Assembly: GCA_024114885.1 (NCBI GenBank) | Contig: CP099418.1 | Span: 2,480,001-2,544,000, forward strand | DNA length: 64,000 bases | From: Septoria linicola | Lineage: Eukaryota; Ascomycota; Dothideomycetes; Mycosphaerellales; Mycosphaerellaceae | Reading direction: 5' to 3' | Shown here: positions 42,867 to 53,600 of the stretch, piece by piece | How the letters are laid out: each line of letters opens with the position of its first letter | How positions within the stretch are numbered: position 1 is the stretch's first letter | Translations under genes and position numbers: made by a program | The notes under the pieces: generated by a model | Seen by the model: the letters and a program-made list of their open reading frames with translations, nothing else | What the model was told of the DNA's origin: nothing | Database searches by the model: none

Positions 42867-43781
42867 TCAATCCATGTCCTCCAAGCTGCTCTCTGCGCCT
42901 TGACCATAATTCTCCGGCACTAGTATGCCCACCAGACAGGTGCCCAGCATGTTCTCCCAGTTGACCCAAGGATGCACCTCCATGAACAGTTTGGTCCCGT
43001 CACGCCCAGCAGCCTTCATCAATTCAGCTTCGCCTCCAGGATGAAATGGCAAGTAGGGAGTAATGTTATACACCTTGCCTTGCCAACTACTCCATGCTGG
43101 CTTTCCCTTGCGGCCAGTCATGCTTTTGAGCTGGCTTGGTGTGACACGCTGAAAGGTGCTCACTCCAGAGATGTTGCCCTTCTTTGTAAGAGCCGCCCAG
43201 TCCATTGGAGAGTGGCCAGGCTTGAGTAAGACTTTATTACGCGAGTTAGACGTGGGCTTCACATTGCTGCTCGGACTCAAACTTGAGCTGACCCGCTGCT
43301 GGCTGCCGGCTGGAGGTCCGCGATTCGGTAGAGGTCCAGTGCTAGGCAGGCGAAGGCTTGCCGCGGGGCTGGACTTGTGAGGAGGCACTGGCCTGAGTGG
43401 AGGAGGCATCAGAGCGGCCCCGTGATTCATGCTTTGCTTGGGTAAGGATGGAGGTGGCATAGTGGATGCTCGCTGTGCACTGTTGGCCGCAGGGAAAGAT
43501 GGCACACTCAGTATGTCCTCCTTATCGTTTAATGAGCAGTCCTCCTGGTTCAGCTCGAATGTTGGCACCTCAACGCCGCCCGTTTGAGGCTTTGCCTTCG
43601 GCGTGACATCGCCTTCGATATCTTCTTCCTCGTCCTTGTGGTTACCGGTGGCAGTTTGGCTGCCTTTTGGTGATTCAGCAGGTCCCAGCCAGGCTGGCAA
43701 AAGGCTCTTCAACATGAGGGGATACTGATGGGCCAAGAACGCCACAACTAGAACGATGATGGTTGTGCTCAAAAGCCCCAT
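42867..43781 (-). CDS. Membrane-anchored cytochrome b5-like heme-binding protein
   Basis: A frame of 304 residues from ATG 43781; codons further upstream are open but contain no ATG. Residues 5-30 form a membrane anchor (LLSTTIIVLVVAFLAHQYPL). The middle is Pro/Ser-rich and disordered. The C-terminal cytochrome b5 fold shows the heme-ligand motif HPGG with His at about 247 (YNITPYLPFHPGGEAELM) and the second ligand His at about 270 in LFMEVHPWVNW. Arrangement and length resemble yeast Irc21 and the b5 domain of animal CYB5R4, but no reductase domain is present. A redox-partner role in lipid or stress metabolism at the ER is inferred. Confidence 0.87.
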   Translation of the reverse strand: MGLLSTTIIVLVVAFLAHQYPLMLKSLLPAWLGPAESPKGSQTATGNHKDEEEDIEGDVTPKAKPQTGGVEVPTFELNQEDCSLNDKEDILSVPSFPAANSAQRASTMPPPSLPKQSMNHGAALMPPPLRPVPPHKSSPAASLRLPSTGPLPNRGPPAGSQQRVSSSLSPSSNVKPTSNSRNKVLLKPGHSPMDWAALTKKGNISGVSTFQRVTPSQLKSMTGRKGKPAWSSWQGKVYNITPYLPFHPGGEAELMKAAGRDGTKLFMEVHPWVNWENMLGTCLVGILVPENYGQGAESSLEDMD

Positions 43782-44073
43782 AACTCGCCACTCCAAGCTT
43801 TGCCAAAGATGAAGAGGAATCAACGTCCTTGCCGCTGGCAAAATAATGAAAAACACAAACTGTCCTTACGTGCGTCGAACCCAACGTGCCATATTCCAGC
43901 TATAGCTTATTCTTGAATATGTCGATGGTGCTCGCTATGACTGGAGGAAAGTGTGATGGGGCCGGCGTTTCGGCGTTTCATTGCGGCCGATCCCATTCAC
44001 GTCATCTGCATAGGGCATGTACTACTATTGCTTTGTAGCTAATGGCGCGTTCCATAATCGACAACGAACAAAT
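43782..44073. promoter_or_regulatory. Divergent promoter, cytochrome b5-like / mitochondrial coiled-coil gene
   Basis: A 292-bp interval between diverging starts. Short enough that the two genes probably share control elements. Nothing specific is claimed. Confidence 0.4.
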
Positions 44074-44841
44074 ATGATTCCACGAGCACTCCTGTCCCGC
44101 GGCTTACGCCAGGCTGCACCTACTAGACGGAACATTCGCACATTAACGCGACCACGGCTCCTACCAGCCACCAATGCACGCTGTGCCTCGCACGCAACGA
44201 ACGAGATCTTACGATGGGCATCTTCTAAATCGACGGCCGACGAGAGGATAGAGGAAATAACGGAATTATTTGTGGGTTACAGGAGATGCCAGAAGGCATA
44301 CCCTTGGATCCTATTGTCTCTGCCGTTGCGTTCACGCTGTGGCACTCCGTGCTGAAAGCAGCATAGTTGCAATCTGGCATAGATTTGAGACATTGCTGAC
44401 CTTCCCTCTGTCACTTTAGGCGACGGCTCAGGACGAGTAAGGAATACTCTCCTTTTCAGTGTCTCTACCTTACGCGTCGACGTTTTCGTACTCCGTGCTC
44501 GAAGCAGCGCAGTGGCAGTCTGGCATACGTCTGAGACATTGCTGACCTTCCGTCTGTTACTCTAGGTTCGAGATTGCTTATGAAGAGACTGAGAAACAAA
44601 GCATCTATGCTGAGGTCCAATCGCCCAACCCGTTCTATAGCCTTTGCCCTGACACATCTGACAGGAGGACCGGAAAGCAGCTCGATCGGAACTGACACGA
44701 GTCCAAAAGGCGTACGGCGACGTTCTATCGAGTGGAGATCACGACCTGGCAGAGGAAGTCAAGAGACGTATTGGACACCGTATTCGTGAGCTTGAGAATG
44801 GTGTGAGCCAGCTCGAGACGCTCGCTCTTAATCAAGACTAA
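44074..44841 (+). CDS. Small mitochondrial coiled-coil protein (conserved fungal, unknown function)
   Basis: Four exons (44074-44271, 44420-44436, 44566-44614, 44665-44841) encode 146 residues. The N-terminus is Arg/Ser/Leu-rich without acids (MIPRALLSRGLRQAAPTRR), a good mitochondrial presequence. After splicing, residues 50-146 form one continuous charged helix: STADERIEEITELF, ATAQDEFEIAYEETEKQS, EDRKAARSELTRVQKAYGDVL, AEEVKRRIGHRIRELENGVSQLE. This pattern matches a small conserved ascomycete protein I recall without a named function. The second exon is only 17 nt. The third donor (GTCCAA) is weak but the junction restores the helix and avoids a stop. Introns 1 (148 nt) and 2 (129 nt) are clearly related in sequence; see the repeat entries. 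Confidence 0.75.
44272..44419 (+). repeat. Introner-like intron, copy 1
   Basis: The intron starts GTGGGT and ends CACTTTAG. Its last 76 nt align without gaps to the end of the next intron, with 64 identical positions by hand count, including the branch-like stretch GACATTGCTGACCTTCC. The 5' part aligns loosely or not at all. Confidence 0.7.
44437..44565 (+). repeat. Introner-like intron, copy 2
   Basis: The intron starts GTAAGG and ends TACTCTAG. It shares its last 76 nt with copy 1 and lies only 17 nt (one mini-exon) downstream of it. Related introns of this kind are known as introner-like elements in Dothideomycetes; a local tandem duplication is the alternative. Confidence 0.7.
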
Positions 44842-45659
44842 GGGCCACAGCCTCGTCTAAAGCTCGAGTATGTATATAGAGAAGGTCGCATCAGTGCATA
44901 ACGACCGAATATGGAAGTAGGATCATGTAGTCTGGATCCCTAGATCGGGAGTTTTGGTATCTACAGGCCAGCTCACGCGGCAGCCGCATGAGGCTGCCAG
45001 CATTCGAGAGCGTCCGGCAAGGCCGACCTCGTAGCAATTCCGCACGTGCAAGAAGTGCTTGGAGAGCTAGGTGTTCATACATTTCAGTCACAAAGGCAGT
45101 ACACAGCGGTGCATGCCCGTTGTCTGATCAAGTTCCACCACGCTAGACCCTCGTGTGTCGCTACTAGCACATTCCGGGAAGTTTCATAGCCTACAGGCTT
45201 TAGTTCTTGAACCCCGCTAGCTCGTAGGGCTCGGGAGGCGAACGACGCCGCCTTCACAACTTCGCCTGCCTTGCCAGGGTTACAGTCGTCGGCGCCTGGA
45301 TACTGGGCGATAGCGTCTCGGTGTTTTTGACTGTGCTGTCCTTTCACCTTTATCCTGCAGGCGATAGGAGAAAAGCCTTACTTCAGGGGAAGATCACGCT
45401 GGACCGAGTACCACAACAGGCTGCTGTGGGCAAAATCCTTTTGATGGTAGTGTATAGTCATGCCGGTCCAATGGCACTCTAGCAACTTCGAGGAAACCAT
45501 AGTGCCACACCTGGAGATGAAGTTCAATGCAATAGGCCGGCCCGCCGTGGAGGCCGAAACATTTGGTGGTCCGTATCCATTGAAGCAGGCAAGCGCTTTC
45601 CTAGAGAATAGAGCCCCGTTCATCAGAGTTCGTAGCTGAGATGTTGAAATTGCCCGCGC
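44842..45659. other. Intergenic region with possible gene remnant
   Basis: About 820 bp. On the reverse strand near 45030-45120 a short stretch reads DNGHAPLCTAFVTEMYEHLALQALLA, which is faintly ankyrin-like, and short frames continue to 45620 without a consistent model. It may be a decayed gene. No intact gene is supported. Confidence 0.3.
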
Positions 45660-46883
45660 TCAGCTCGAGAACATGTGCTTGAACTTCTCGATCTTGGTCG
45701 AGATGTATTTCTCCACTTCGGGACTATTGATGCCCTCCTTTCCGCCTGTCTTCCATGCAAGAGGTATCATAGGCACACGCTCCACTACGCGCACTTCTCT
45801 GTTGGGCCCCTCGACAGCTCGAATTTTCTCTGGATTGTTCGTGAGCAGTCTGATTCCTCGATCGCCGCCGACACCCAGATCGAGGAGAATTGCGGTCGCT
45901 AGTCCGTACGAACGTGCGTCACCGGGATGCCTCAAAAGAATGTTCGCTTCCATTGTGTCATGCCCGAGGTCTTGCAGGTTGTAGGCCTGCAGCTTCGCAA
46001 GTAACCCGATGCCTCGACCCTCTTGCCTCAGATATACAATAACGCCTCCTGATGATGGTAGTTGGGCATGCGGCTCTTCAGTGGTGGGTGTGCTCGCTGT
46101 GGATGGTGGAGGCAACGACATGAGTCGTGCTGCTTCGTCTAACTGCTCGCCGCAGTCGCAGCGCGCGGACCAGACGGTTTCGCCCGTATAGCATTCCGAA
46201 TGTATCCGCACTAGCGGAGGACCAAGGTTTTCTGGATATGAGGAGTAACTCCAGGGATCTGGTTGCAACGATGCCTGCTCCACAGACTCTGAAGGAGGGG
46301 TGGGAGTGCCATTGGGCTGAACAATGGGTGTCAGAGGAGCGACACCAGCGTCTTTGCGTATCTGCTCCAGTCTGCTGTGCGTACGGCCCGGAAATAATGT
46401 GCCCGTGTATGCGCCTCTAATCATGCGATCTCGCTCCGTCTCACCGGGCCTGGGTGCATCTAGACTTTGGCTGCGAATGTGAGGTCCAAAGACAATAGCC
46501 ATATGTTCCTTATTATCAACATTGTTATGGTACAGATGCAGGAACATCTCCTGCCCGTTGGTGGTAGGTATTCGGGCGCGTACTTCACACGTCACCTCGG
46601 GAATAGTCTCCAAGAGTTTCGGTGCCGCATCGTCGACGTTTTTCTCGCCGTGCTGGTGTGGCACACTTTTCGGTAATCTGTCGTGTCGTTGGCCATTGTA
46701 GAAGGGCGTATGCGGCGGTGTGAAAGCAGGACTGATCAATGGCGGCGGGGCGCCAGTGTTGCTCGAGAAATCGGCCTCCAAGTCCAAGTCGGACACAGCA
46801 TGACGATCGCCGTCGGCATTGTGCTTGGGAGTGACTGCGGGCGTCAATGCTGGCGACGCAATGGCGGGAAAGTCGGGCATCAT
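45660..46883 (-). CDS. RIB1: GTP cyclohydrolase II (riboflavin biosynthesis)
   Basis: A frame of 407 residues from ATG 46883; the frame is open further upstream but has no ATG there. The catalytic domain occupies about residues 200-400. It shows the zinc-binding motif VRIHSECYTGE...SARCDCGEQ, the GTP-binding YLRQEGRGIGLLAKLQAY block, and the conserved LLTNNPEKI end. The enzyme opens GTP to 2,5-diamino-6-ribosylamino-pyrimidinone phosphate, formate and pyrophosphate, the first committed step of riboflavin synthesis. The N-terminal 200 residues are a Pro/Thr-rich extension plus a region with RIPTTNGQEMFLHLYHNNVDNKEHMAIVFG, as in other fungal Rib1 proteins. No DHBP synthase domain is fused, as expected for fungi. 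No other rib gene is nearby. Confidence 0.95.
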   Translation of the reverse strand: MMPDFPAIASPALTPAVTPKHNADGDRHAVSDLDLEADFSSNTGAPPPLISPAFTPPHTPFYNGQRHDRLPKSVPHQHGEKNVDDAAPKLLETIPEVTCEVRARIPTTNGQEMFLHLYHNNVDNKEHMAIVFGPHIRSQSLDAPRPGETERDRMIRGAYTGTLFPGRTHSRLEQIRKDAGVAPLTPIVQPNGTPTPPSESVEQASLQPDPWSYSSYPENLGPPLVRIHSECYTGETVWSARCDCGEQLDEAARLMSLPPPSTASTPTTEEPHAQLPSSGGVIVYLRQEGRGIGLLAKLQAYNLQDLGHDTMEANILLRHPGDARSYGLATAILLDLGVGGDRGIRLLTNNPEKIRAVEGPNREVRVVERVPMIPLAWKTGGKEGINSPEVEKYISTKIEKFKHMFSS

Positions 46884-47337
46884 GGACACTGGATCGTAGT
46901 GTAGAGGACGACAACACGAACGGTAGTAATGCAGAGCGCATGCGTGCACATGATTATGCTTTACCAAGCAATAATAATGATGAACCTGGTCTTGCAGATG
47001 ACAGCCGAGGACGGAGCCCGTCGGAGAGGCTGGCTGACATATTACATGCCCTTTGCCGATGTCCCGTCCCACTCTCTCTGTGGACACACTTGATCGCCAG
47101 CAATGTTAGCACAATAAGAATGCCTGTATGTTCAATCGTGCACCTACTTGCCAAACACACTGTGGCACTCTCCTGCCGGCACTTGTGACATAGGCTGCTC
47201 AAAAGAAATCTGGTGATTGTTTGAGGCGGAAATATTGTCTGAACCACTTGGGGAGGCACAAGTGAGTACGGCACACAAATTCCAGCACGTTGAAACATTA
47301 CATGAAGTAGCCTAGAATCGCCAACACCTTGCCATCT
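46884..47337. other. Intergenic region, upstream of RIB1
   Basis: About 454 bp between the RIB1 start and the stop of the LURP-one-related gene. It should hold the RIB1 promoter. A frame open through part of it lacks an ATG and conservation. Confidence 0.4.
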
Positions 47338-48216
47338 CTACTTCTCGTTCTCCCTTTCATCGAGACCGACGCAAATCGCAGCAATGAGGCTGAGGTCCAT
47401 GTTAGGAGCCACGGTCACGAAATACTGCAGCCGACGACCAGCCACCATGCATCAAGGGAAGGGTCAGGGGTCCTTACAGTCTGCTTTCCGCCAAAGACCT
47501 CTCGGGCATTCGCGAAGCTTCTCGATACAGAAGCCACAGTTCTCTCCCCCAGCTTGATGCTAGCACATCGATCGAACCAATCGCCTTTGACCTGCAGCTC
47601 AATCGGTGCTTTATCGCCAGCATTTACAAAGGATACAGTGCTCTTCGAGCTGCCGAACGAGAAATGTCCTTCGATATCGAAGTTATGGCCAGCCGGTGAC
47701 TCACCGTAGAACGTCTTGAAAAGCTTGAGCTTCTTCTCTGCTAGAACGAGAATTTCCGCGCCTATGAAGATACCAGGCACATCAGCGTTCATTGGGGTTG
47801 CAAAGCTGTATGATCTCTTCTGAGAGGTCTGAGTCCGGTCTAGCCGCCCATACCCAATGATGGACCCCGAGCAGTATGGAGGAGAAATACTGCTCGCCAG
47901 CCATGTCTGAGAAAGTCTTTCTGGCATGCAAAGAGGCAACTATTCGTGGTGTCAGTGATGTGTATGGTTTCCATCACCTTGATTCAACAAGTGGTACTTG
48001 ACGATGAGGACCAGCTTGCGGTTCTGCCTAACCTTTGCCTTTGACTTGCAGCACATTCGTGCCTTCTGCAGTCTGAACTGTGAATGTATCGCCGGATAGA
48101 GAGAAGACCTTCTCCTTCAGGATCAAAGTGACCTGCTGAGGACTGTACAGAGTGTTGCTAGCTGGTTGAGGCCCGAGATGCGGCTCAAACGCTTGCAACG
48201 CTGGAGGTGTGGCCAT
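47338..48216 (-). CDS. LURP-one-related (tubby C-like fold) protein
   Basis: Four exons (48216-48033, 47939-47891, 47805-47478, 47424-47338) encode 215 residues. The family pattern is rebuilt by splicing: TLILKEKVFSLSGDTFTVQTAEGTNVLQVKGK, then a strand with ARKTFSDMAGE, then KLKLFKTFYGESPAGHNFDIEGHFSFGSSKSTVSF, LQVKGDWFDRCASI, SRSFANAREVFGGKQT and YFVTVAPNMDLSLIAAICVGLDE. LOR proteins share the tubby/phospholipid-scramblase beta-barrel and are common in fungi and plants; the fungal role is unknown. The intron 2 choice (GTATTT donor, ACAG acceptor) is the only one found that keeps frame, and the local sequence there (HFATPMNADVPG) is less conserved, so that junction is the weakest part. Confidence 0.82.
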
Positions 48217-49086
48217 GGTGTAGTATGGGAGGCACTCTGTTCAGACTATCGATGACCAGGGTAACAAAGTCAGCTATCTTACACAATGAGACGGATTGAA
48301 AACCTGAGCGGCCTATATAGCTCCAAGTCGGGCAAGAACAAAGCAATCCTTCAGCACCTAATGCTGCTTGGTGACGTTGAACGAGCTCCAAGGCTGCGGT
48401 GTGACAGCAGTTTCCAAGCTTCCTTCGAATAGATCTACAGCTGACCGCACGGAGATTGAACTACGGATATCAGTTTGCTGCGTCACAATGCTGCAGAGAT
48501 CGAGTCACATCTGTTTCGCAGAAATGAAGTCGGGCCGAGGAGGCTAGGTGCATCTGTGCACACTCCAGATCATGGCATCTGCACGGAGTTCTCGCCGCCA
48601 CAACCACGGGTGTCACAGCGTTTTCACTGGACTAGCTTACGCTTCAACCGTAAGCATAACTCTGTGCAAAACTCTTAGCCTCCCCTCAGCCAATCATCTC
48701 TTTCCACTGAGCATGCCCCCGCTGTGGATTTTTGCACCTCTCGAAGCTCTCGACTCTTTCTCAAGCGCTCGACAGACGCTATTATAGGAGCCGCATCGTG
48801 TGCAGCGCGTACATGTGCGAGAATGATACGATCGAGCCAGTCGCACTTTCGGCTTGCCAGCATAGCTGCAGCAGGCAGCATCTACGACAGTGCAAAGCCG
48901 CTGGGCAAGTGGACGGCTGAGCGGCGTGAACGTGATGAATAATAACACGAGTGATCCCTTCGGGCCGGTGGCTGCGATGTCGCGTTTCCCATTGCGTGTG
49001 TGAGTCCCGTTCATCTCTATTCCTCTTCCCACGACTGCATATCACTACCAGCTGCGCATCAAGACATCACTCAGCCGAGAACGTAC
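48217..49086. promoter_or_regulatory. Divergent intergenic region, LOR / Pgc1-like
   Basis: About 870 bp between diverging starts, with overlapping short frames on both strands and no recognisable product. Confidence 0.4.
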
Positions 49087-50259
49087 ATGCGAGGCGCGTA
49101 CGATGCTGGCGTCATCCGGACGATTTCTTCGCTCAACTGGAATCGCATCACGGCGTTGCTCCGGAGGTTATCAAGACTAGCAATGGACGGCAAGAACAAG
49201 ATGGCCGCGCCGTCTCCAACGCCGCGACCAGGCATTATTCCTCCCATGGTCGTACAGCCCGGTGTTGAGAAACTTGACTCTCCAGTCATACTATCGGATG
49301 AGACTGACTTTCCACTTCCCACTTTCACCATGGCCCAAATGGACAGGCGGAAACGGAGGATGCCACAGTGCATTGCGCATCGCGGTTACAAAGCGAGATT
49401 CCCAGAAAACACACTACTGGCTTTCCAGAAGGCGCTGGATGCTGGAGCCGTGGCACTCGAGACTGATTTGCACATCACCAAGGACGACGTTGTCGTTCTC
49501 AGCCACGATGCAACACTGAAGCGATGTTTTGGTCACAAAGACAAAATTATTGATCGATCATGGGACCAAATCAAAGATCTAAAGACTCTTGCTGCACCGC
49601 ACGAGCACATGCCGAGGCTAAAGGATCTACTTGATTACCTGTCGCGGCCTGGTTTAGAGGAGGTCTGGGTCCTGCTCGACATCAAGCTTGACAACGATGC
49701 GGACGACATTATGCGACTCATCAGCACGACAATCGCAGAAGCAAAACCATCGCCAAGCAAACCGTGGAACGAAAGGATAGTCCTTGGGATTTGGGCAGCC
49801 AAGTACTTGCCTTTAGCAATACAATATTCACCTGGATTTCCTGTGGTACACATCGGGTTCAAATTATCTTATGCCCGACACTTTTTTGAGGTCCCCAACG
49901 TCGGCTTCAACATGCTTTTGCCCATGTTGATGGCACCAGGAGGGAAAAGATTCATCCGAGACTGTCAGGAAAAGTATCATCGACAATTGTTCACGTGGAC
50001 AGTGAATGATAAGGAGAAGATGGAGTGGTGTATTCGACGAAAACTGGACGGAGTGATAACGGACGACCCTTCCATGTTTGTGGAAGCATGCGAGAGACAC
50101 GACGAGTACAGCAGAGAGCCGATTGTACCGGTCGGCTTCAAGTCGTGTATCGAAATGCTGCGGATATATATCATGATTACCACGTTGTTCTGGCTGTTCA
50201 GGCGGCGCTTGAACCCGACGGCAAGTTCGTCGTTGATTAATGCCAGCAAGAAGGAATAG
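49087..50259 (+). CDS. PGC1: Glycerophosphodiester phosphodiesterase family, Pgc1-like
   Basis: An intronless frame; ATG 49087 gives 390 residues and ATG 49183 gives 358, the latter nearer the family's usual length. The GDPD catalytic set is present: IAHRGYKARFPENTLLAFQKALDAGAVALETDLHITKDDVVVLSHD, with the HRG His, the Glu/Asp metal ligands and the distal His. Later motifs include VWVLLDIKLDND and QLFTWTVNDKEKMEWCIRRKLDGVITDDP. A hydrophobic C-terminal segment (IEMLRIYIMITTLFWLF) is a tail anchor, as in yeast Pgc1. Pgc1 is a phosphatidylglycerol-specific phospholipase C at lipid droplets and mitochondria that limits PG. Confidence 0.93.
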   Translation: MRGAYDAGVIRTISSLNWNRITALLRRLSRLAMDGKNKMAAPSPTPRPGIIPPMVVQPGVEKLDSPVILSDETDFPLPTFTMAQMDRRKRRMPQCIAHRGYKARFPENTLLAFQKALDAGAVALETDLHITKDDVVVLSHDATLKRCFGHKDKIIDRSWDQIKDLKTLAAPHEHMPRLKDLLDYLSRPGLEEVWVLLDIKLDNDADDIMRLISTTIAEAKPSPSKPWNERIVLGIWAAKYLPLAIQYSPGFPVVHIGFKLSYARHFFEVPNVGFNMLLPMLMAPGGKRFIRDCQEKYHRQLFTWTVNDKEKMEWCIRRKLDGVITDDPSMFVEACERHDEYSREPIVPVGFKSCIEMLRIYIMITTLFWLFRRRLNPTASSSLINASKKE

Positions 50260-50672
50260 AGGACGACATGCAGAGCAGATTGTAGAGCGCATGCGCTAGC
50301 TTAATTGTGTCAATTACAACAGATCAGGGAAGACATTGACGATCGGAGTGTGCATATCTAAACGATAAAATACGATTGACGACCTTCTATGGATGTTAGA
50401 AATGTGGACTTCCTCACACCGCGAGCGGACATCGTGCTAATAATTATACCTCTCTCTCTCTCAGGCCACACACTGCGCCTACTACCATCAAGACACGCCC
50501 TTCGATGTTACGATCACTGATGGAGAGCGTTTACGCTTCCAATGCAATAGGAGTCAATGCCAACGCACACTATCTGACGAAAATGATGTGGAAGACATGA
50601 GAATGACCACGTCAAGGAAAAGTATGGGTATCTTCGCTATAGAGTCATGTAACAATAGTTCTTGTGTGGCAT
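50260..50672. other. Convergent intergenic region with CT microsatellite
   Basis: About 413 bp between facing stops. It contains a TC dinucleotide run at about 50450-50462. No gene was seen. Confidence 0.45.
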
Positions 50673-53600
50673 CTATACTTGCACACCAGTAGGCAGGACG
50701 CCGTAAGTAAAGCTACTGCTCTTCCCATCCTCCATCAGGCTATTGCGCCATTGATCGAAGTCCGCCCAGTTGCCCTTGTGCATTTCGATCTGCCATCTCG
50801 GCGTCTGCTTTGCGGGTCTCCAAGCCAACTTGTTCTCAGGCATCTTTGTCAGGTCGATGCTCTTTGAACTCGTTGACAGCTCCAGCAATGTTTGCAATGC
50901 TCGATCGCCCTCGACACTGCGTGCGATGCGAGACTTCTTGACCATTGCGAGTGGTAACGAAGCCTCGAGCCAACTGCTCCTCGACATCCTGTGTTCTGGA
51001 GCAGGCTGGCGTAGCTTGTGATTCTCATCCTTGAGATGACGCACGGCGCCTTCCAAGCCGGCAATCTTATAAGTCTGGCGCTGCATAGTGGCCGCAGCGG
51101 TGGACCCGACAGTGTCTCCATCAACGATCTTGTTTCCGAGGCCATACTTCTTGCGTTCCTCCGAAAGGCGTGCCATCTCGCCTCTGACCCGATCAATGTC
51201 TTCTGTGGCGTTCTGTTGAGCGCGAGTCAATTCACTTCTGACCTTTGACTCTGCAGCCTTTGCGTCACGGATCTCCTTCTCGAGCTCGGCTATCTTAGCA
51301 GATCGCTTGCTGGCGTCTTTCATACGAGCTTCAAGCATTTCGATTCTGACAGTCTGCTCGTTCAGTTCGACCTCCTTTTGTTTGATCATGCCATCTCTCT
51401 CGTTGATAGCAACCTGAGCACGCGCGAGTTCGGCTTCTGTGTCAACATTCGCCTCCTTTATGCGCTTGAGCTCCTGTGCACGAGCGACCCACGGCGAAGG
51501 AGCTCGCTCAAACTCGACCGTGTTGTCCAAGTCAGTCGGTATACCGGACAATTCAGACAAGAGACTGCTCAAATCCCGGACACGCATATTCAAAGTTGCG
51601 TATGGGCCTGATTCTTGGGACGAAAGCGAGAAGATGATACTGGCGCTTCGTGCCAATGCTGCAGACACGTCAGAAGGAGACACTGGCTCGACTCGTCCCT
51701 CTTCGTTGAAGATGTCCTGCAAAGCCGTTCCGCTCTGGCAAGCGTACGTCGTGATCTGTATGGCCATTTGCTCAGCATTTTCGAAATGATCAATGAAAGA
51801 CTCTTCCAGTGTCAAGGATCGCTGCTCCAGTTCTGTCAGTGCCCGCAAAGTCTTGCCAGACACAACCTTTGCATTCCTCGCAAAATCTGTAATAGTCTTG
51901 ATCCTGTTCACAATGAGTGCCGCATCAGTGACACTCTCGTCTTCGTACTCGGCGTCGTCCGAAGCCTTGGGCAAGCCGTTCTCGACAAGATTCCTGGCCA
52001 CAAGCAAGGCAGAGGCCGTGCTATCGAGGCGGCTGTGGAGAAGTTCCGCTCGGGCGATGAGATCGTTGGCATGGTCAGCCAGGCCAGTGTGCAAATGAAG
52101 GCTTGACAAATGCGTCATGACTTCGATAGAGCGTCCAAGGCGAACAGTCATTTCGCTTTCCTCCAGCTCATCGCGTCGCAGGGCATCAACATAAGTGTCC
52201 AAAGTTCGCTCTACGACTTCCAACTCGTAATATGCCCCGCCATAGCTGGCGAAAGCCTGGGCGCTGCAGTGACTGATGGAGCCCGTCAGGCGACTTGCCA
52301 TACCACGTATCATCGTGAGCTTGTCAAGCGCATCACATGCGGCGAAGACCTCCTCGTCCAAACCTCGTGTACCAAACGAAGAGACACGTTCTTTCAGGAA
52401 GCCTTGAACAAGATTGGCCTTGAAACTGATGCGCTTGAACCTGAGCAAGGCACGCACGCTGTCACGCTCGGTTTGGAACGACTCCGGTAAGAACAATTGC
52501 ACAATGTCAAGGTGCTCCTGCGCTTGTGCTGCATCGAGCTTTTGCAGCTCCAAGTCCAGCGTTTTCACTTGTGTCTTGGCCGCGCTAGATTGCAGCTTTT
52601 GGTTGAGGTCAAGCATGGCCCTAGACTTGCTAGACAGCTGATCCGCTTCTGCTTGCGAGATCTGTTTGCTGGCTTCCAAGTCTTGCAAGTCGCTCTGCAT
52701 TTGACTGACGAGTGCTCGGAAGCGGTTGATATTGTAGTCCGCCTCGTCAAGGGCCGCCTGTTGGTCTTTCGCAGTCCGTTCGCGGTCAAGCAACAGGCTA
52801 TCCTTGAAGTCAATCTCTTCTTGAAGCTGCTTCTCCGTCTCGATGTGGTTGACCTCCAGCTCATCGTTGACCTCTTTGAGATCCTCGAGATCTTCGATGA
52901 CATCGTTCAGATTATTGATCTGGTCTTTCAGGGCCATGTTCTCATCCGAAAGCTTCTCCAGTATCTCTTCGGCATTTTGGGCCACCTCGAGTTGCTCTCG
53001 TAGATCCTCTGCATCCGCTTCTGTCCGCAACAAGTTCTCTCTGCTCTCCTCAAATTGCGCACGAATGTTGTCCATGTCTTTTATTTGGTCTTCCATCGCT
53101 ACAATCTGCTCCTTCAGTTCAGCTTCATTGTCCCGTGTCATGTCCCGCAAACTTAGCAAGGCCTCTTTCAGTCGGTCGTTACTCCTTTGCAGCTGCAGCC
53201 ACCCAGCGCTATTCCTGTCTTCCGGACTCATCTCCTTGCCAAGCTCGTTGTTCTCTTCTTTCAGGATCTCCAGCTCCAGCTCAATCTCTTCGTTCCTCGC
53301 TCGAACTTCCTCAAGATCTGCCTTGAGATTTTCCGCTGTTTCCTCGGCCATTTCGCGATCAAGCAAAGCATTCTCGATATCCATTTCGTGCTGCGCCTGC
53401 ATATCCTCGACCGACTTGACCTGTGACTCGTAGTCTGCGACCATCTTTTTCAACTTTTCCACCTCCTCTCGTTGTGCCTTCGTCTTGTTCGTGAGTCGGT
53501 CGTTGATATGCCTCGCGTCATCGCGCTCCTTCTGCGTCTTTTGAAGTTCTTGCTTGAGCCCTCGGTCCTCCAACTGCTTGCGCTTCAGCATCTCATTGGC

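Noticed and set aside
46884..47087. An N-terminal extension of GTP cyclohydrolase II
   Set aside because: The frame is open but starts only with GTG and lacks conservation; ATG 46883 is preferred.
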